Assembly (NCBI GenBank): GCA_900765975.1
Contig: CAAFTS010000106.1
Span: forward strand, 1-9,993
Source: Lachnospiraceae bacterium
Lineage (GTDB): Bacteria; Bacillota; Clostridia; Lachnospirales; Lachnospiraceae
Direction: 5' to 3'
DNA length: 9,993 nt
Part shown: in pieces, positions 1 through 7,600 of the stretch
Position numbering within the stretch: the stretch's first letter is position 1
Layout: each line of letters starts with the position of its first letter
Translations under genes and position numbers: made by a program
Notes under the pieces: model-generated
Databases searched by the model: none
Told to the model about the DNA's origin: nothing
What the model saw: only the letters and a program-made list of their open reading frames with translations

Positions 1-539
1 CCAGATAGCACGCTGTGCGGGTGGTCTCTCCCCTCACTCGAGTACTGTGCACGAGCCATATCAGCTCCGCCGAGACGTCCGGATACGGAAGTCTTAACAC
101 CAAGTGCTCCGGCTTTCATTGTTCTGGACATACAAGATTTCATAGCACGTCTGAATGAGATACGATTCTCAAGCTGCTGTGCAATGTTCTCAGCTACTAA
201 CTGAGCATCTTTGTCTGGTCTCTTGATCTCTTTGATGTCTACGATCAATTTCTTGTTTGTAAACTGAGCAAGCTCACCTTTTACTTTCTCGATTTCAGCT
301 CCGCCTTTACCGATTACAACACCCGGCTTAGCTGTATAAACAATGATCTTAACACGGTCGGAAGCTCTTTCAATCTCGATTTTAGAGATTCCGGCACTGT
401 ATAATCTTTTCTTCAAAAATGTTCTGATTTCGTGGTCTTCCACCAGGTTATCAGCGAAATCTTTCTCTGCATACCATTTGGAATCCCAGTCTTTGATAAC
501 TCCGACTCTTAAGCCATGAGGATTAACTTTCTGTCCCAT
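1..539 (-). CDS. rpsC: 30S ribosomal protein S3, 3' end cut by window edge
   Basis: S3 sits in the head of the small subunit at the mRNA entry channel. The visible 179 residues start with [18 protein letters not shown], typical of bacterial S3. The KH domain's GxxG loop is visible as VIGKGG at about residues 75-80. The conserved [11 protein letters not shown] stretch lies at about 153-163. The start is the ATG at 539-537, with an AGGAGG site in the 11-nt gap after rplV. The family is usually about 215-235 residues, so roughly 40 residues lie outside the window. Oddity: after the SEG at about residues 168-170 the reading continues RDHPHSVLS, where S3 proteins normally have a conserved PLxTLRAD segment. 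Neither other frame restores that segment. The identification is certain; the last ten or so codons are suspect. Confidence 0.96.
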   Translation of the reverse strand, partial: MGQKVNPHGLRVGVIKDWDSKWYAEKDFADNLVEDHEIRTFLKKRLYSAGISKIEIERASDRVKIIVYTAKPGVVIGKGGAEIEKVKGELAQFTNKKLIVDIKEIKRPDKDAQLVAENIAQQLENRISFRRAMKSCMSRTMKAGALGVKTSVSGRLGGADMARAQYSSEGRDHPHSVLS

Positions 540-550
540 TATGTTCCTCC

Positions 551-937
551 TTATCTTTCATTCAGCACAATCGTAATGTGGCTCATTCTCTTTTCGATTC
601 TATAAGCTCTGCCCTGTGCTCTCGGTCTGATTCTCTTCATTGTCGGTCCTTTATTTGCATAACACTCTTCAATATAAAGGTTCTCGGCGCTCATACCGTT
701 GTTGTTTTCAGCATTTGCAATTGCTGATTTTAATAACTTCTCGATTACGCTTGAAGCATATCTTGGGTTATATGCCAGGATACCAAGCGCTGTCTGTACA
801 TCCTTGCCTCTGATGGCATCTAATACAAAACAAGCTTTCTGAACAGACACTCTAGCGTATGAAATCTTAGCTGACGGTCTTGTATCTCTCTGCTCATTTC
901 TTTCTCTCTTGATTTGGGATCTATGTCCTTTAGCCAT
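551..937 (-). CDS. rplV: 50S ribosomal protein L22
   Basis: L22 binds 23S rRNA early in large-subunit assembly, and its beta-hairpin lines the peptide exit tunnel. The 128-residue product has the core [19 protein letters not shown] (about residues 27-45), the NAENNNG segment, and the tunnel hairpin region around [20 protein letters not shown] (about 101-120), where macrolide-resistance changes occur in other bacteria. It is longer than E. coli or Bacillus L22 (about 110-113) because of a basic N-terminal extension of roughly 18 residues beginning [15 protein letters not shown] believe, without a search, that this extension is common in Clostridia. The ATG at 937 is preceded by AAAGGAGGG with a 7-nt spacer, so the extended start is well supported. 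It lies 30 nt after rpsS and 11 nt before rpsC. Confidence 0.97.
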   Translation of the reverse strand: MAKGHRSQIKRERNEQRDTRPSAKISYARVSVQKACFVLDAIRGKDVQTALGILAYNPRYASSVIEKLLKSAIANAENNNGMSAENLYIEECYANKGPTMKRIRPRAQGRAYRIEKRMSHITIVLNER

Positions 938-967
938 GGATGAACCCTCCTTTCAAAACGTTGTTTA

Positions 968-1249
968 TTATCTAACTTTGGACTTCTTCTCGTCTTTTCC
1001 GTGACCTCTGTATGTTCTGGTTGCTACGAACTCACCGAGCTTGTGTCCAACCATATCTTCTGTAACATACACCGGTACGTGTTTTCTTCCGTCATGTACG
1101 GCAAATGTATGACCTACAAATGACGGGAAGATTGTAGAACGACGTGACCATGTCTTAATAACTGATTTATCACCTGCAGCATTCATAGCGTCTACTTTTT
1201 TCAGTAAGCTCTCATCTGCAAATGGTCCTTTTTTAAGTGAACGAGCCAT
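968..1249 (-). CDS. rpsS: 30S ribosomal protein S19
   Basis: S19 is in the head of the small subunit and contacts S13 and the A-site region. The 93-residue product is standard length. It begins [10 protein letters not shown] and contains the family hallmarks [15 protein letters not shown] (about residues 34-48) and [15 protein letters not shown] (about 61-75), followed by TRTYRGHGK. The tail is lysine-rich, as usual. The ATG at 1249 follows an AAGGAGG site on the minus strand. It lies 25 nt downstream of rplB and 30 nt upstream of rplV, in the canonical S10-operon position. Confidence 0.98.
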   Translation of the reverse strand: MARSLKKGPFADESLLKKVDAMNAAGDKSVIKTWSRRSTIFPSFVGHTFAVHDGRKHVPVYVTEDMVGHKLGEFVATRTYRGHGKDEKKSKVR

Positions 1250-1274
1250 AGGTTCTAACCTCCTTAATTACGAA

Positions 1275-2117
1275 TTATTTGATTGCTTTACCATCTCTTC
1301 TTCTTACGATCAACTTGTTAGAAGCTTTGTTTTTCTTACGTGTCTTCAGACCAAGTGCCGGTTTGCCCCATGGTGTACTCGGGCCAGGACGACCGATACC
1401 AGTCTTACCTTCACCACCACCGTGCGGATGGTCATTCGGGTTCATAACGGAACCACGTACTGTAGGTCTGATACCCATGTGACGTTTACGTCCAGCTTTA
1501 CCTACATTAATCAAGTTGTGCTCTCCGTTACCAACAACACCGATGGATGCTCTACAAATAATCGGAACCATTCTCATCTCACCGGACGGAAGTCTCAGTG
1601 TTGCATATTTTCCTTCTTTTGCCATCAACTGTGCGCTGTTTCCTGCAGAACGAACAAGCTGTCCGCCTTTTCCTGGATAAAGCTCAATGTTGTGGATTTG
1701 TGTACCAACCGGGATTTCAGAAAGTGGCAGGCAGTTTCCTACACGAACTTCTGCTTCCGGTCCGTTCATAACTTTCATTCCGTCTGTTAATCCTGCTGGA
1801 GCAAGGATATATGCTTTTTCACCATCTGCGTAGCAGATCAATGCGATGTTAGCACTTCTGTTCGGATCGTACTCAATACCGATTACAGTTGCCGGAATAC
1901 CGTCTTTCTTTCTCTTAAAGTCAACAATTCTATACTGTTTTTTAGCTCCGCCTCCGCGGTGTCTTACTGTGATTTTACCCTGACTGTTACGACCAGCCTG
2001 TCTCTTCTTAGAATCCAACAGGGATTTCTCAGGAGTTGTCTTTGTGATCTCAGAGAAATCAGAACCAGTCATCTGTCTTCTGGAAGGTGTATATGGGTTA
2101 TATGTTTTAATTCCCAT
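1275..2117 (-). CDS. rplB: 50S ribosomal protein L2
   Basis: L2 is a primary 23S rRNA-binding protein needed for subunit association and close to the peptidyl transferase centre. I choose the ATG at 2117-2115 ([15 protein letters not shown]), giving 280 residues, near the usual 273-277. An in-frame GTG 39 nt upstream would add [13 protein letters not shown], which matches no L2 N-terminus, whereas AAAGGAGAG sits 6 nt before the chosen ATG. Hallmarks are the [12 protein letters not shown] stretch (about residues 52-63), the [20 protein letters not shown] segment, and the C-terminal [19 protein letters not shown]. The last contains the histidine equivalent to E. coli His229, important for peptidyl transferase activity. 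The 64-nt gap after rplW shows no strong structure. Confidence 0.98.
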   Translation of the reverse strand: MGIKTYNPYTPSRRQMTGSDFSEITKTTPEKSLLDSKKRQAGRNSQGKITVRHRGGGAKKQYRIVDFKRKKDGIPATVIGIEYDPNRSANIALICYADGEKAYILAPAGLTDGMKVMNGPEAEVRVGNCLPLSEIPVGTQIHNIELYPGKGGQLVRSAGNSAQLMAKEGKYATLRLPSGEMRMVPIICRASIGVVGNGEHNLINVGKAGRKRHMGIRPTVRGSVMNPNDHPHGGGEGKTGIGRPGPSTPWGKPALGLKTRKKNKASNKLIVRRRDGKAIK

Positions 2118-2123
2118 TACTGT

Positions 2124-2132
2124 CTCTCCTTT
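2124..2132 (-). promoter_or_regulatory. Ribosome binding site that fixes the rplB start
   Basis: The minus strand reads AAAGGAGAG here, with a 6-nt spacer to the ATG at 2117. This supports the MGIKTY start over the upstream in-frame GTG at 2156. Confidence 0.85.
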
Positions 2133-2181
2133 CGTTTGCTCAATATTTGTTGTCACGCTTGTATGCGTATAAGTTTACTTT

Positions 2182-2487
2182 TTACAGACCTTCGAAAATC
2201 TCGATATCTGCGCTGTCAGCTGTTAACTGAACGATAGCTTTCTTTGTTTTAGCTGTCTTACCGAACTTGTATGTTCCACGAACTCTTTTGTTCTTTCCAT
2301 CCATGTTCATTGTGTTTACGCTTTTTACTTTTGTACCACTGAACATTTTCTCAACAGCTTCTTTAATCTGAGACTTTGTAGCTTCTGTATGAACTAAGAA
2401 AGTATATTTCTTATCTGCCATAAGCTCCATGCTCTTTTCTGTAATAACCGGTTTCAGGATTACGTCATAATACTGTACGTTAGCCAT
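2182..2487 (-). CDS. rplW: 50S ribosomal protein L23
   Basis: L23 lies at the exit of the peptide tunnel and is the docking site for trigger factor and SRP. The chosen start at 2487 gives 101 residues (family about 95-100), beginning [19 protein letters not shown]; KPxxTEKS is the family signature. The extended basic rRNA-binding loop is at about residues 58-80 ([21 protein letters not shown]). An in-frame TTG 33 nt upstream would add a Cys-rich, atypical leader and is rejected. The ATG shares one base with the rplD stop codon (TAATG), so translation of the two is probably coupled. Confidence 0.97.
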   Translation of the reverse strand: MANVQYYDVILKPVITEKSMELMADKKYTFLVHTEATKSQIKEAVEKMFSGTKVKSVNTMNMDGKNKRVRGTYKFGKTAKTKKAIVQLTADSADIEIFEGL

Positions 2488-3107
2488 TATGCATACACCT
2501 CCTCGATTGTTGCAACACAAGCTTTAGTTGTGATTACTGTGTTGTACTTCAGGATGTCAAATACATTGATTGTGTTTGTTTTAGCTGTTTTAACACCAGC
2601 GATGTTTCTTGCAGAAATTTCCACATTTTTGTTATCATCTTCCAACACAACCAGTGCCTTATTTACATTCAGGTTATTTAAAACTTCCTGGAATTTCTTT
2701 GTTTTGATTTCGTCAAATTTCAGTTCGTCGATAACGATGAACTTGTTCTCTGCTACTCTAGAAGTCAATGCAGACTTAAGAGCTGCTCTTTTCTCTTTCT
2801 TGTTCATCTTGAAAGAGTAATCTCTTGGGGTTGGAGCAAATACAACTCCACCACCTGTCCATTGTGGAGCTCTTGTGGATCCCTGTCTTGCATGACCTGT
2901 TCCTTTTTGTCTCCATGGTTTTCTTCCGCCACCAGAAACTTCAGAACGTGTTTTTGCTTTCTGTGTTCCCTGACGTTTGTTTGCAAGCTGGCTTACTACT
3001 GCCATGTGTACAAGATGTTCGTTAACCTCAACACCAAATACAGCATCGTTCAAATCGATTGTACCAACTTCTTTACCTTCGATATTATAAACAGATACGT
3101 TTGCCAT
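2487..3107 (-). CDS. rplD: 50S ribosomal protein L4
   Basis: L4 binds 23S rRNA domain I, and its long loop reaches into the exit tunnel. In E. coli it also represses the S10 operon through the leader RNA. The 206-residue product (family about 200-207) starts [15 protein letters not shown]. It contains the tunnel-loop signature [19 protein letters not shown] (about residues 60-78), followed by [19 protein letters not shown]. Changes in this loop give macrolide resistance in other bacteria. The ATG at 3107 follows AAAGGAGGAA on the minus strand. The stop overlaps the rplW start by one base. It is the natural candidate to bind the leader at 4245-4497, but whether Clostridial L4 does so cannot be seen here. 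Confidence 0.98.
   Translation of the reverse strand: MANVSVYNIEGKEVGTIDLNDAVFGVEVNEHLVHMAVVSQLANKRQGTQKAKTRSEVSGGGRKPWRQKGTGHARQGSTRAPQWTGGGVVFAPTPRDYSFKMNKKEKRAALKSALTSRVAENKFIVIDELKFDEIKTKKFQEVLNNLNVNKALVVLEDDNKNVEISARNIAGVKTAKTNTINVFDILKYNTVITTKACVATIEEVYA
2497..2504 (-). promoter_or_regulatory. Ribosome binding site for rplW, inside rplD
   Basis: The minus strand reads GAGGAGGT within the last codons of rplD, 9 nt before the rplW ATG at 2487. It settles the rplW start and the TAATG overlap. Confidence 0.85.
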
Positions 3108-3136
3108 CTGTGTGTTCCTCCTTTCCTGATGTCAGA

Positions 3137-3820
3137 CTATTTAGCAGCCTTTACTGATTCTTTGATTGTTACGAGACATTTCTTCGGTCCCGGTACAGAG
3201 CCTTTTACCAGCAACAGGTTGTTGTCAGCATCAACTCTTACAACTTCCAGATTCTGTACTGTAATCTGCTTGTTACCCATCTGACCAGGCATCTTCTTGC
3301 CTTTGAATACCTTACTCGGATCGGATGCAGAACCATTGGAACCCGCGTGACGGTGGAACTTAGAACCATGAGTCATAGGTCCTCTGCTCTGTCCATGACG
3401 CTTGATTGCACCCTGGAAACCTTTACCTTTGGAAATTGCTGTTGCATCAATCTTATCTCCTGCTTCGAAGATATCAGCTTTGATTTCCTGAGCCAGTGTG
3501 TATTCTTCAGCATTTTCAAATCTGAACTCTTTTACATATCTCTTACCGGAAACGCCAGCTTTATCAAAGTGACCTTTCTCAGCCTTTGTCACACCATTTC
3601 TGTGTGCGATTTCTTTCTTGCCGCTCTTGTCTTTTGTGACAATCTTTTCTTTCTTGTCAACATATCCAACCTGAACTGCGCTATAACCATCGTTCTCAAC
3701 TGTCTTAACCTGTGTTACTACACAAGGACCAGCCTGAAGAACTGTTACCGGAATCAATGTTCCGTCTTCGTTGAAGATTTGAGTCATTCCGACTTTTGTC
3801 GCTAAAATAGCTTTCTTCAT
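3137..3820 (-). CDS. rplC: 50S ribosomal protein L3
   Basis: L3 is one of the two proteins that nucleate large-subunit assembly, and its extension reaches towards the peptidyl transferase centre. The product begins [20 protein letters not shown] and has the conserved block [19 protein letters not shown] (about residues 130-148), the [13 protein letters not shown] extension (about 151-163), and [20 protein letters not shown] (about 170-189). At 227 residues it is about 18 longer than Bacillus or E. coli L3. Most of the excess appears as a charged insertion near residues 60-78 ([15 protein letters not shown]), before [10 protein letters not shown]. The ATG at 3820 follows CAGGAGGT with a 7-nt spacer. 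It is separated from rpsJ by an unusually long 106-nt gap. Confidence 0.98.
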   Translation of the reverse strand: MKKAILATKVGMTQIFNEDGTLIPVTVLQAGPCVVTQVKTVENDGYSAVQVGYVDKKEKIVTKDKSGKKEIAHRNGVTKAEKGHFDKAGVSGKRYVKEFRFENAEEYTLAQEIKADIFEAGDKIDATAISKGKGFQGAIKRHGQSRGPMTHGSKFHRHAGSNGSASDPSKVFKGKKMPGQMGNKQITVQNLEVVRVDADNNLLLVKGSVPGPKKCLVTIKESVKAAK

Positions 3821-3847
3821 TATAACTACCTCCTGTTATTTACAGCG

Positions 3848-3882
3848 GAGCGCCACTTGGGTGCTCATCCTAAATGTTAGGA
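3848..3882 (-). promoter_or_regulatory. Two adjacent small hairpins in the rpsJ-rplC gap
   Basis: In transcript order the first is TCCTAA-CAT-TTAGGA (3882-3868), a perfect 6-bp stem. One base later comes GAGCACC-CAAGT-GGCGCTC (3866-3848), a 7-position stem with one A-C mismatch in the RNA. Neither is followed by a U tract, so they do not look like terminators. A further 4-bp pairing CTGT/ACAG lies just before the rplC ribosome binding site. The role is unknown; a processing site or a translational control element is possible. Confidence 0.5.
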
Positions 3883-3926
3883 ATTACTGTTTCTTAATTA
3901 ATGTTTCCTATGCCTTGCTGTGTGTC

Positions 3927-4244
3927 TTATTTATTTTTCATCTTGATGTCGATGAATACACCTGCTGGCATTTCCAGTCTGGACAGTGCATCTACTGTCT
4001 TCTGGGTTGGTGTCATGATGTCGATGAGTCTCTTATGAGTTCTCTGCTCGAACTGCTCTCTGGAGTCTTTGTACTTGTGTACAGCTCTCAGAATTGTAAC
4101 AACTTCCTTCTTAGTCGGAAGTGGTACCGGACCACTCACCTGTGCTCCATTCTTTTTAACAGTTTCGATGATTTTCTTTGCGGATGCATCTACCAACTGG
4201 TGATCATACGCTTTCAATGTGATTCTCATTACTTGACTTGCCAT
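3927..4244 (-). CDS. rpsJ: 30S ribosomal protein S10 (NusE)
   Basis: S10 is in the head of the small subunit. It also acts as NusE in transcription antitermination and couples to NusG. The 105-residue product (family about 102-105) reads [15 protein letters not shown] and contains [11 protein letters not shown] (about residues 36-46) and the loop [19 protein letters not shown] (about 56-74), where tetracycline-class resistance changes map in other species. An internal ATG (MRITLK) is possible, but the first ATG at 4244 fits the family N-terminus. Its site AAAAGGAGG has a long 11-nt spacer that includes a run of seven U residues directly before the ATG. This is the first gene of the operon, downstream of the promoter at 4503-4531 and its leader. 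Confidence 0.98.
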   Translation of the reverse strand: MASQVMRITLKAYDHQLVDASAKKIIETVKKNGAQVSGPVPLPTKKEVVTILRAVHKYKDSREQFEQRTHKRLIDIMTPTQKTVDALSRLEMPAGVFIDIKMKNK

Positions 4245-4497
4245 AAAAAAAGTCGCCTCCTTTTCGTACTTATTACTTCAGTACGACAAGCGGTGACTGT
4301 ACACTCTCCCGTGTGTGTCGTGAGAAACTCACACGTTGTTTCATACTATTCCCTTTTGGTCATAAGTAATCAGTTGTGATTCGTACAGTGACTTGTCGCC
4401 AGTTTCCTAACTTGACATTCGCTCCACGGAAAACCTGCCTTTGTGCATCTTGCATCCCGGCAGCAACCTCACGCTTCATAGCTATCATGCCACAGCT
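4245..4497 (-). ncRNA. Structured S10-operon 5' leader
   Basis: About 250 nt lie between the inferred transcription start (near 4497) and the rpsJ ATG. Visible helices in the RNA strand:
- P1 pairs 4392-4399 with 4283-4290 (CGACAAG with CTTGTCG plus a G-U pair).
- Nested inside it, P2 pairs 4383-4388 with 4297-4302 (CTGTAC with GTACAG), across a TCA/TCACCG internal loop.
- Inside P2 are a GTGAG-TTT-CTCAC hairpin (4320-4332) and a small hairpin at 4345-4367 with two facing GA steps and an AAAA loop.
- Nearer the 5' end is a CTGCC/GGCAG stem (4435-4463).
- A CGTACT/AGTACG hairpin (4265-4285) sits four bases before the ribosome binding site and shares bases with P1.
In E. coli the S10 leader is the target of L4. 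An analogous autoregulatory role here is inference. Confidence 0.75.
4256..4264 (-). promoter_or_regulatory. rpsJ ribosome binding site with long U-rich spacer
   Basis: The minus strand reads AAAAGGAGG, then CGAC and seven T residues, then ATG. The 11-nt spacer is longer than at the other genes here. The site lies just downstream of the 4265-4285 hairpin. Confidence 0.85.
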
Positions 4498-4502
4498 CTC
4501 TT

Positions 4503-4531
4503 AGTATAACGAATCATTTCTAATATTTCAA
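4503..4531 (-). promoter_or_regulatory. Sigma-A type promoter of the S10 operon
   Basis: On the minus strand a -35 box TTGAAA (4531-4526) and a -10 box TATACT (4508-4503) are separated by exactly 17 bp. The region just upstream is A/T-rich (TTTTTTGCAAAAAC), resembling an UP element. Both boxes are one base off the consensus, as expected for a strong growth-related promoter. Transcription should start near 4496-4497. Confidence 0.85.
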
Positions 4532-4542
4532 GTAGTTTTTGC

Positions 4543-4569
4543 AAAAAATTGTATTTTTTTTAATACAAT
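4543..4569 (-). terminator. A/T-rich intrinsic terminator-like hairpin before the S10 promoter
   Basis: The RNA strand has ATTGTATT and AATACAAT forming an 8-bp stem around six A residues, followed directly by six U residues. The stem has only one G-C pair, so it may be weak alone. It ends 11 bp before the -35 box and may insulate the S10 promoter from glycosidase readthrough. The same T tract may also serve as the promoter's UP element. Confidence 0.5.
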
Positions 4570-4621
4570 CCAATCTCCAAGAAAAAGAGACGCTTTTTCG
4601 GAATTTCTTCCTATTATATAA

Positions 4622-4653
4622 GGAAGCTACAACTTATGCAAGTCATAGCTTCC
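4622..4653 (-). terminator. Strong hairpin after the glycosidase gene, probable terminator
   Basis: GGAAGCTATGACTT and AAGTTGTAGCTTCC form a 14-bp stem with a GCAU loop, starting 34 bases after the stop codon at 4688. Two positions are G-U and U-G pairs in the minus-strand RNA but C-A and A-C mismatches on the plus strand, so the structure suits a minus-strand transcript. The following tract (UUAUAUAAU) is U/A-rich but not a clean U run. It could be a terminator or a 3'-end stabilising hairpin. Confidence 0.65.
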
Positions 4654-4687
4654 CCATTCTTTCCTTTGTGATTTGTGCTTTACACTC

Positions 4688-7600
4688 TTATCTTTTCTGC
4701 TTTCTACGTCCGAGCACTGCCACGATTGCTCCTGCTGCCGCCAGCATACTTGCCAGCGCCGGAATCATAGTGGCACAATCTCCGGTTTGAACGGCATTGT
4801 TTCCATTGCCTGTACCCGGCTTTCCATTGTCTGGTTTATCAGGTTTGTTCGAACCCTGATCGTCACCATCCGGATCTTCCGGAATTGGATTGTCTGGGTC
4901 TCCAGGTTCTGGAACTTCCGGGATTTTTTCTTTAATCACAAGAGTTCCTTCTACACTTCCTTCGTAGTTGTCATCTACCACAGTTGCTGTTACGTGATAT
5001 TTGCCTGGTTTGTTCGGTAGTGTATCCAGCCCATCATACAAGATCTTTACTTTCAATCCTTTTGGTTCTGTTGTCGCTTCCACTGCTTTCACGCTACCTT
5101 CTGTCTGGCTCAGATTCTTAAGCATTACTTTTGCCTCACCCTTTTGAACAGCAACCTCTATCTTTGCTTTGAGATTCTTCTCATTCGTAATTCCGCTCTC
5201 TTTCGGAAGAATCAACTTTCCTTCCAAAGCCTGCACTCCAGCCTTTTTCCCATCAAACACTTTCAGATTCCACTCTACATCAACACGTGTTTTCAGACTT
5301 TCTGTTTCTACAACCACACTGGTTGGAAGCATTTTTTTCAATGTTTCTACAGTTGTCTTATATGGAACGTTTACTCCGTTTAGTTCTGTTACCTTCACGA
5401 TATCTGCATTTGCTTTTTCCAGATTCTTCAACGCCGCTTCCAAATCTTTCTCTACACGCTCTACTTGTCCACTGGAAGCACCTGCATTCGCATACACATC
5501 TTCTGCTGCTTCTAACGCATCCATAAGTACATTCCAGGATGCTTCGGTATACAGAGCCTGTGATTTCGAAGATGCCTCTGCAATCAACTCAGCCAAATGT
5601 TTCATATCTACTGTTTCATTTGTTGTATATTCATCAAATGCATCTACACGGAAAATCGGAGAAGACTGTCCACTTGGTTTTCCGACACACACCAGCTTCA
5701 ATTCATGACTGCCATCTTTCAAATCCAGATCATAGTCTTCGCTGTCGAAATAAACCGCATTTCTAAAATTCTGTGAATTCCAGCATTCTACCTGCGCCAC
5801 TTTTTCTCCGTCAATATAGACATCTACAAGTGCACCTCCGGTAGAAACTTCTGTAATATATCTCACACGCTTTCCTTCAAACCGGAATTTCACCCATGCA
5901 CCATTTGACTTTGTAAACATCTGCTGTTGTCCAGATGCATCCGGATTTTTAACTGTCTGTACATCCCACTGTCCTTTTGGGCTTCCGCCGCTTCCCGGCC
6001 CCGTCGGTCCATTTTCCGGATATCCGCCAATCATCTTTCCACCAGCTGGCAGCTCTTTTTCTCCCCAATTTGCCGGATCTGTATATACAGAAGATGAATT
6101 GTAATTTGCCACCGGCCATTTATCCGAACTTTCTGCCTCTGTACGAATCGGATTACTCCAACTTTCCAGCCCATCGATGGCATCCAACAATGTATCTGCA
6201 AGCTGTTTCATTGCAGCTTCATCTTTTCTGTCTGCATTTTTTGCTGCCTCAAGTGCTTCCGTCACTTTGTTCCAGCTGTCCTTTGTATAATCCTCTCCAT
6301 TCAGACTTTCTGCTTTTGCAATTGCATGATCCAACAAAATTTCCGCTTCGGATTTCGTCTCTTCCGCTTTCTGGAAAATCGCTTTGATCGTAGTATCTTT
6401 TACAACATCTGCGATTGTATACTCAGCTACTGTGCCGACTGATTTTCCATCCACCAATACATCCAGGATACCGTTTCCTTCTGCCGGTGCGATGACAAAT
6501 TTCTGGCTCGCACCACCCAGCACGGTTACTTTTCCATTCGGAGTAATCGTCCCTTCTCCTTCTACAGATGCAGTGATCCGGAATGTTTTCTCCATGGTTT
6601 TCATCAGTGCTTCTAACTCTTCATATGCCTGTTCCAGATCTTTTTTGCCTGCTTCTGGATTTGCAAAAATCACTTCAAATGCATCTATTTTTTCAAAGTA
6701 TGCTTCCCACTCTTCTTCTGTCCGGCTGCCCTGCTCCATGTTTCTTGCTTTTTTAAGCAAATCATAAAGTTCCAGACGCTCTTTCGGATATTCTCCGATC
6801 TTGTTCGCCTTGTCCACCAGCGTATCTGCCAGCTTTGTAAGTTCTGTATTTTCCTTGGAACCATCCAGAAGTGCTTCCATCAGATCCGCACGGTCATACT
6901 CGATTTCCTGACGCCAGATATCTTCTGTCTTACTTCCTTTATAGTTTAACGTTTCCGCATTTTCCAAGAAATGAAGCGCAATGACTGCCGCATACTGCTC
7001 TGCACCCCTGCCTTTCAGGTTCTCGATTGCTTTTTCCAGACGTTCTGCCGTTTTTTCCACATTGGTATTGACATAATTTTCCTGTTCCACCATACGCTTA
7101 CATGCAAGGAATGCTTCTTCAAATTCATCGCCTGTCTCGGTTGTATTTGCATAACTTAAAATTCCCTTTGCTTCTGTCTCTTTCACGAGTGTTTCCACTG
7201 CGCTCAGATCCACTGCCTTTCCAGAACGGAACTCATAAGTATGCCCAGCCTCTGTTGCAAAGGAAACAGAACCATCTGATTTCTGCACAAATTCTTTCAC
7301 TTCTGTTCCTGTCGTTGTATCAATCACAGAACCGATTACACCTGCTTTAATTGCCAGATTTTTTCCACTACCGGAAGTAACTGTCAAAGAAGTCCACTCT
7401 TTGTCTGCCCACTCCATATCAATCTCAAAATTTCCCTCTGTAACCAATCCTTTAACAGAACCAGAGGAGAGCGCATCCGGAAGCGCCGGAAGAACAGACA
7501 CATATCCAGCATGACTCTGTACCAGCAATTCTGCAAGTCCTGCTGTTCCACCGAAGTTTCCATCAATCTGGAACGGCGGATGCAAGTCAAACAGGTTCGT

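Noticed and set aside
2118..2156. N-terminal extension of L2 from a GTG
   Set aside because: The added residues match no L2, and a good ribosome binding site lies just before the internal ATG at 2117.
2804..2986. Minus-strand 60-codon frame inside rplD
   Set aside because: It is an out-of-frame reading of the L4 gene with no start signal.
3347..3805. Plus-strand open frame of 152 codons opposite rplC
   Set aside because: It lies fully antisense to the highly conserved L3 gene, has Cys/Phe/Ser-rich low-complexity composition and no ribosome binding site. It is a shadow of coding on the other strand.
3848..3866. Intrinsic terminator between rpsJ and rplC
   Set aside because: The stem is short with a mismatch in the RNA and has no U tract after it. 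Termination here would also cut off essential genes.
3861..4379. Plus-strand open frame of 172 codons across rpsJ and its leader
   Set aside because: It spans antisense of rpsJ and the leader RNA, with Cys- and Leu-rich composition and no plausible start signal.
5169..5708. Plus-strand open frame of 179 codons opposite the FIVAR/Ig tail
   Set aside because: It is an antisense shadow of Lys/Glu/Ala-rich codons, which read as Phe/Ser/Ala-rich on the other strand.
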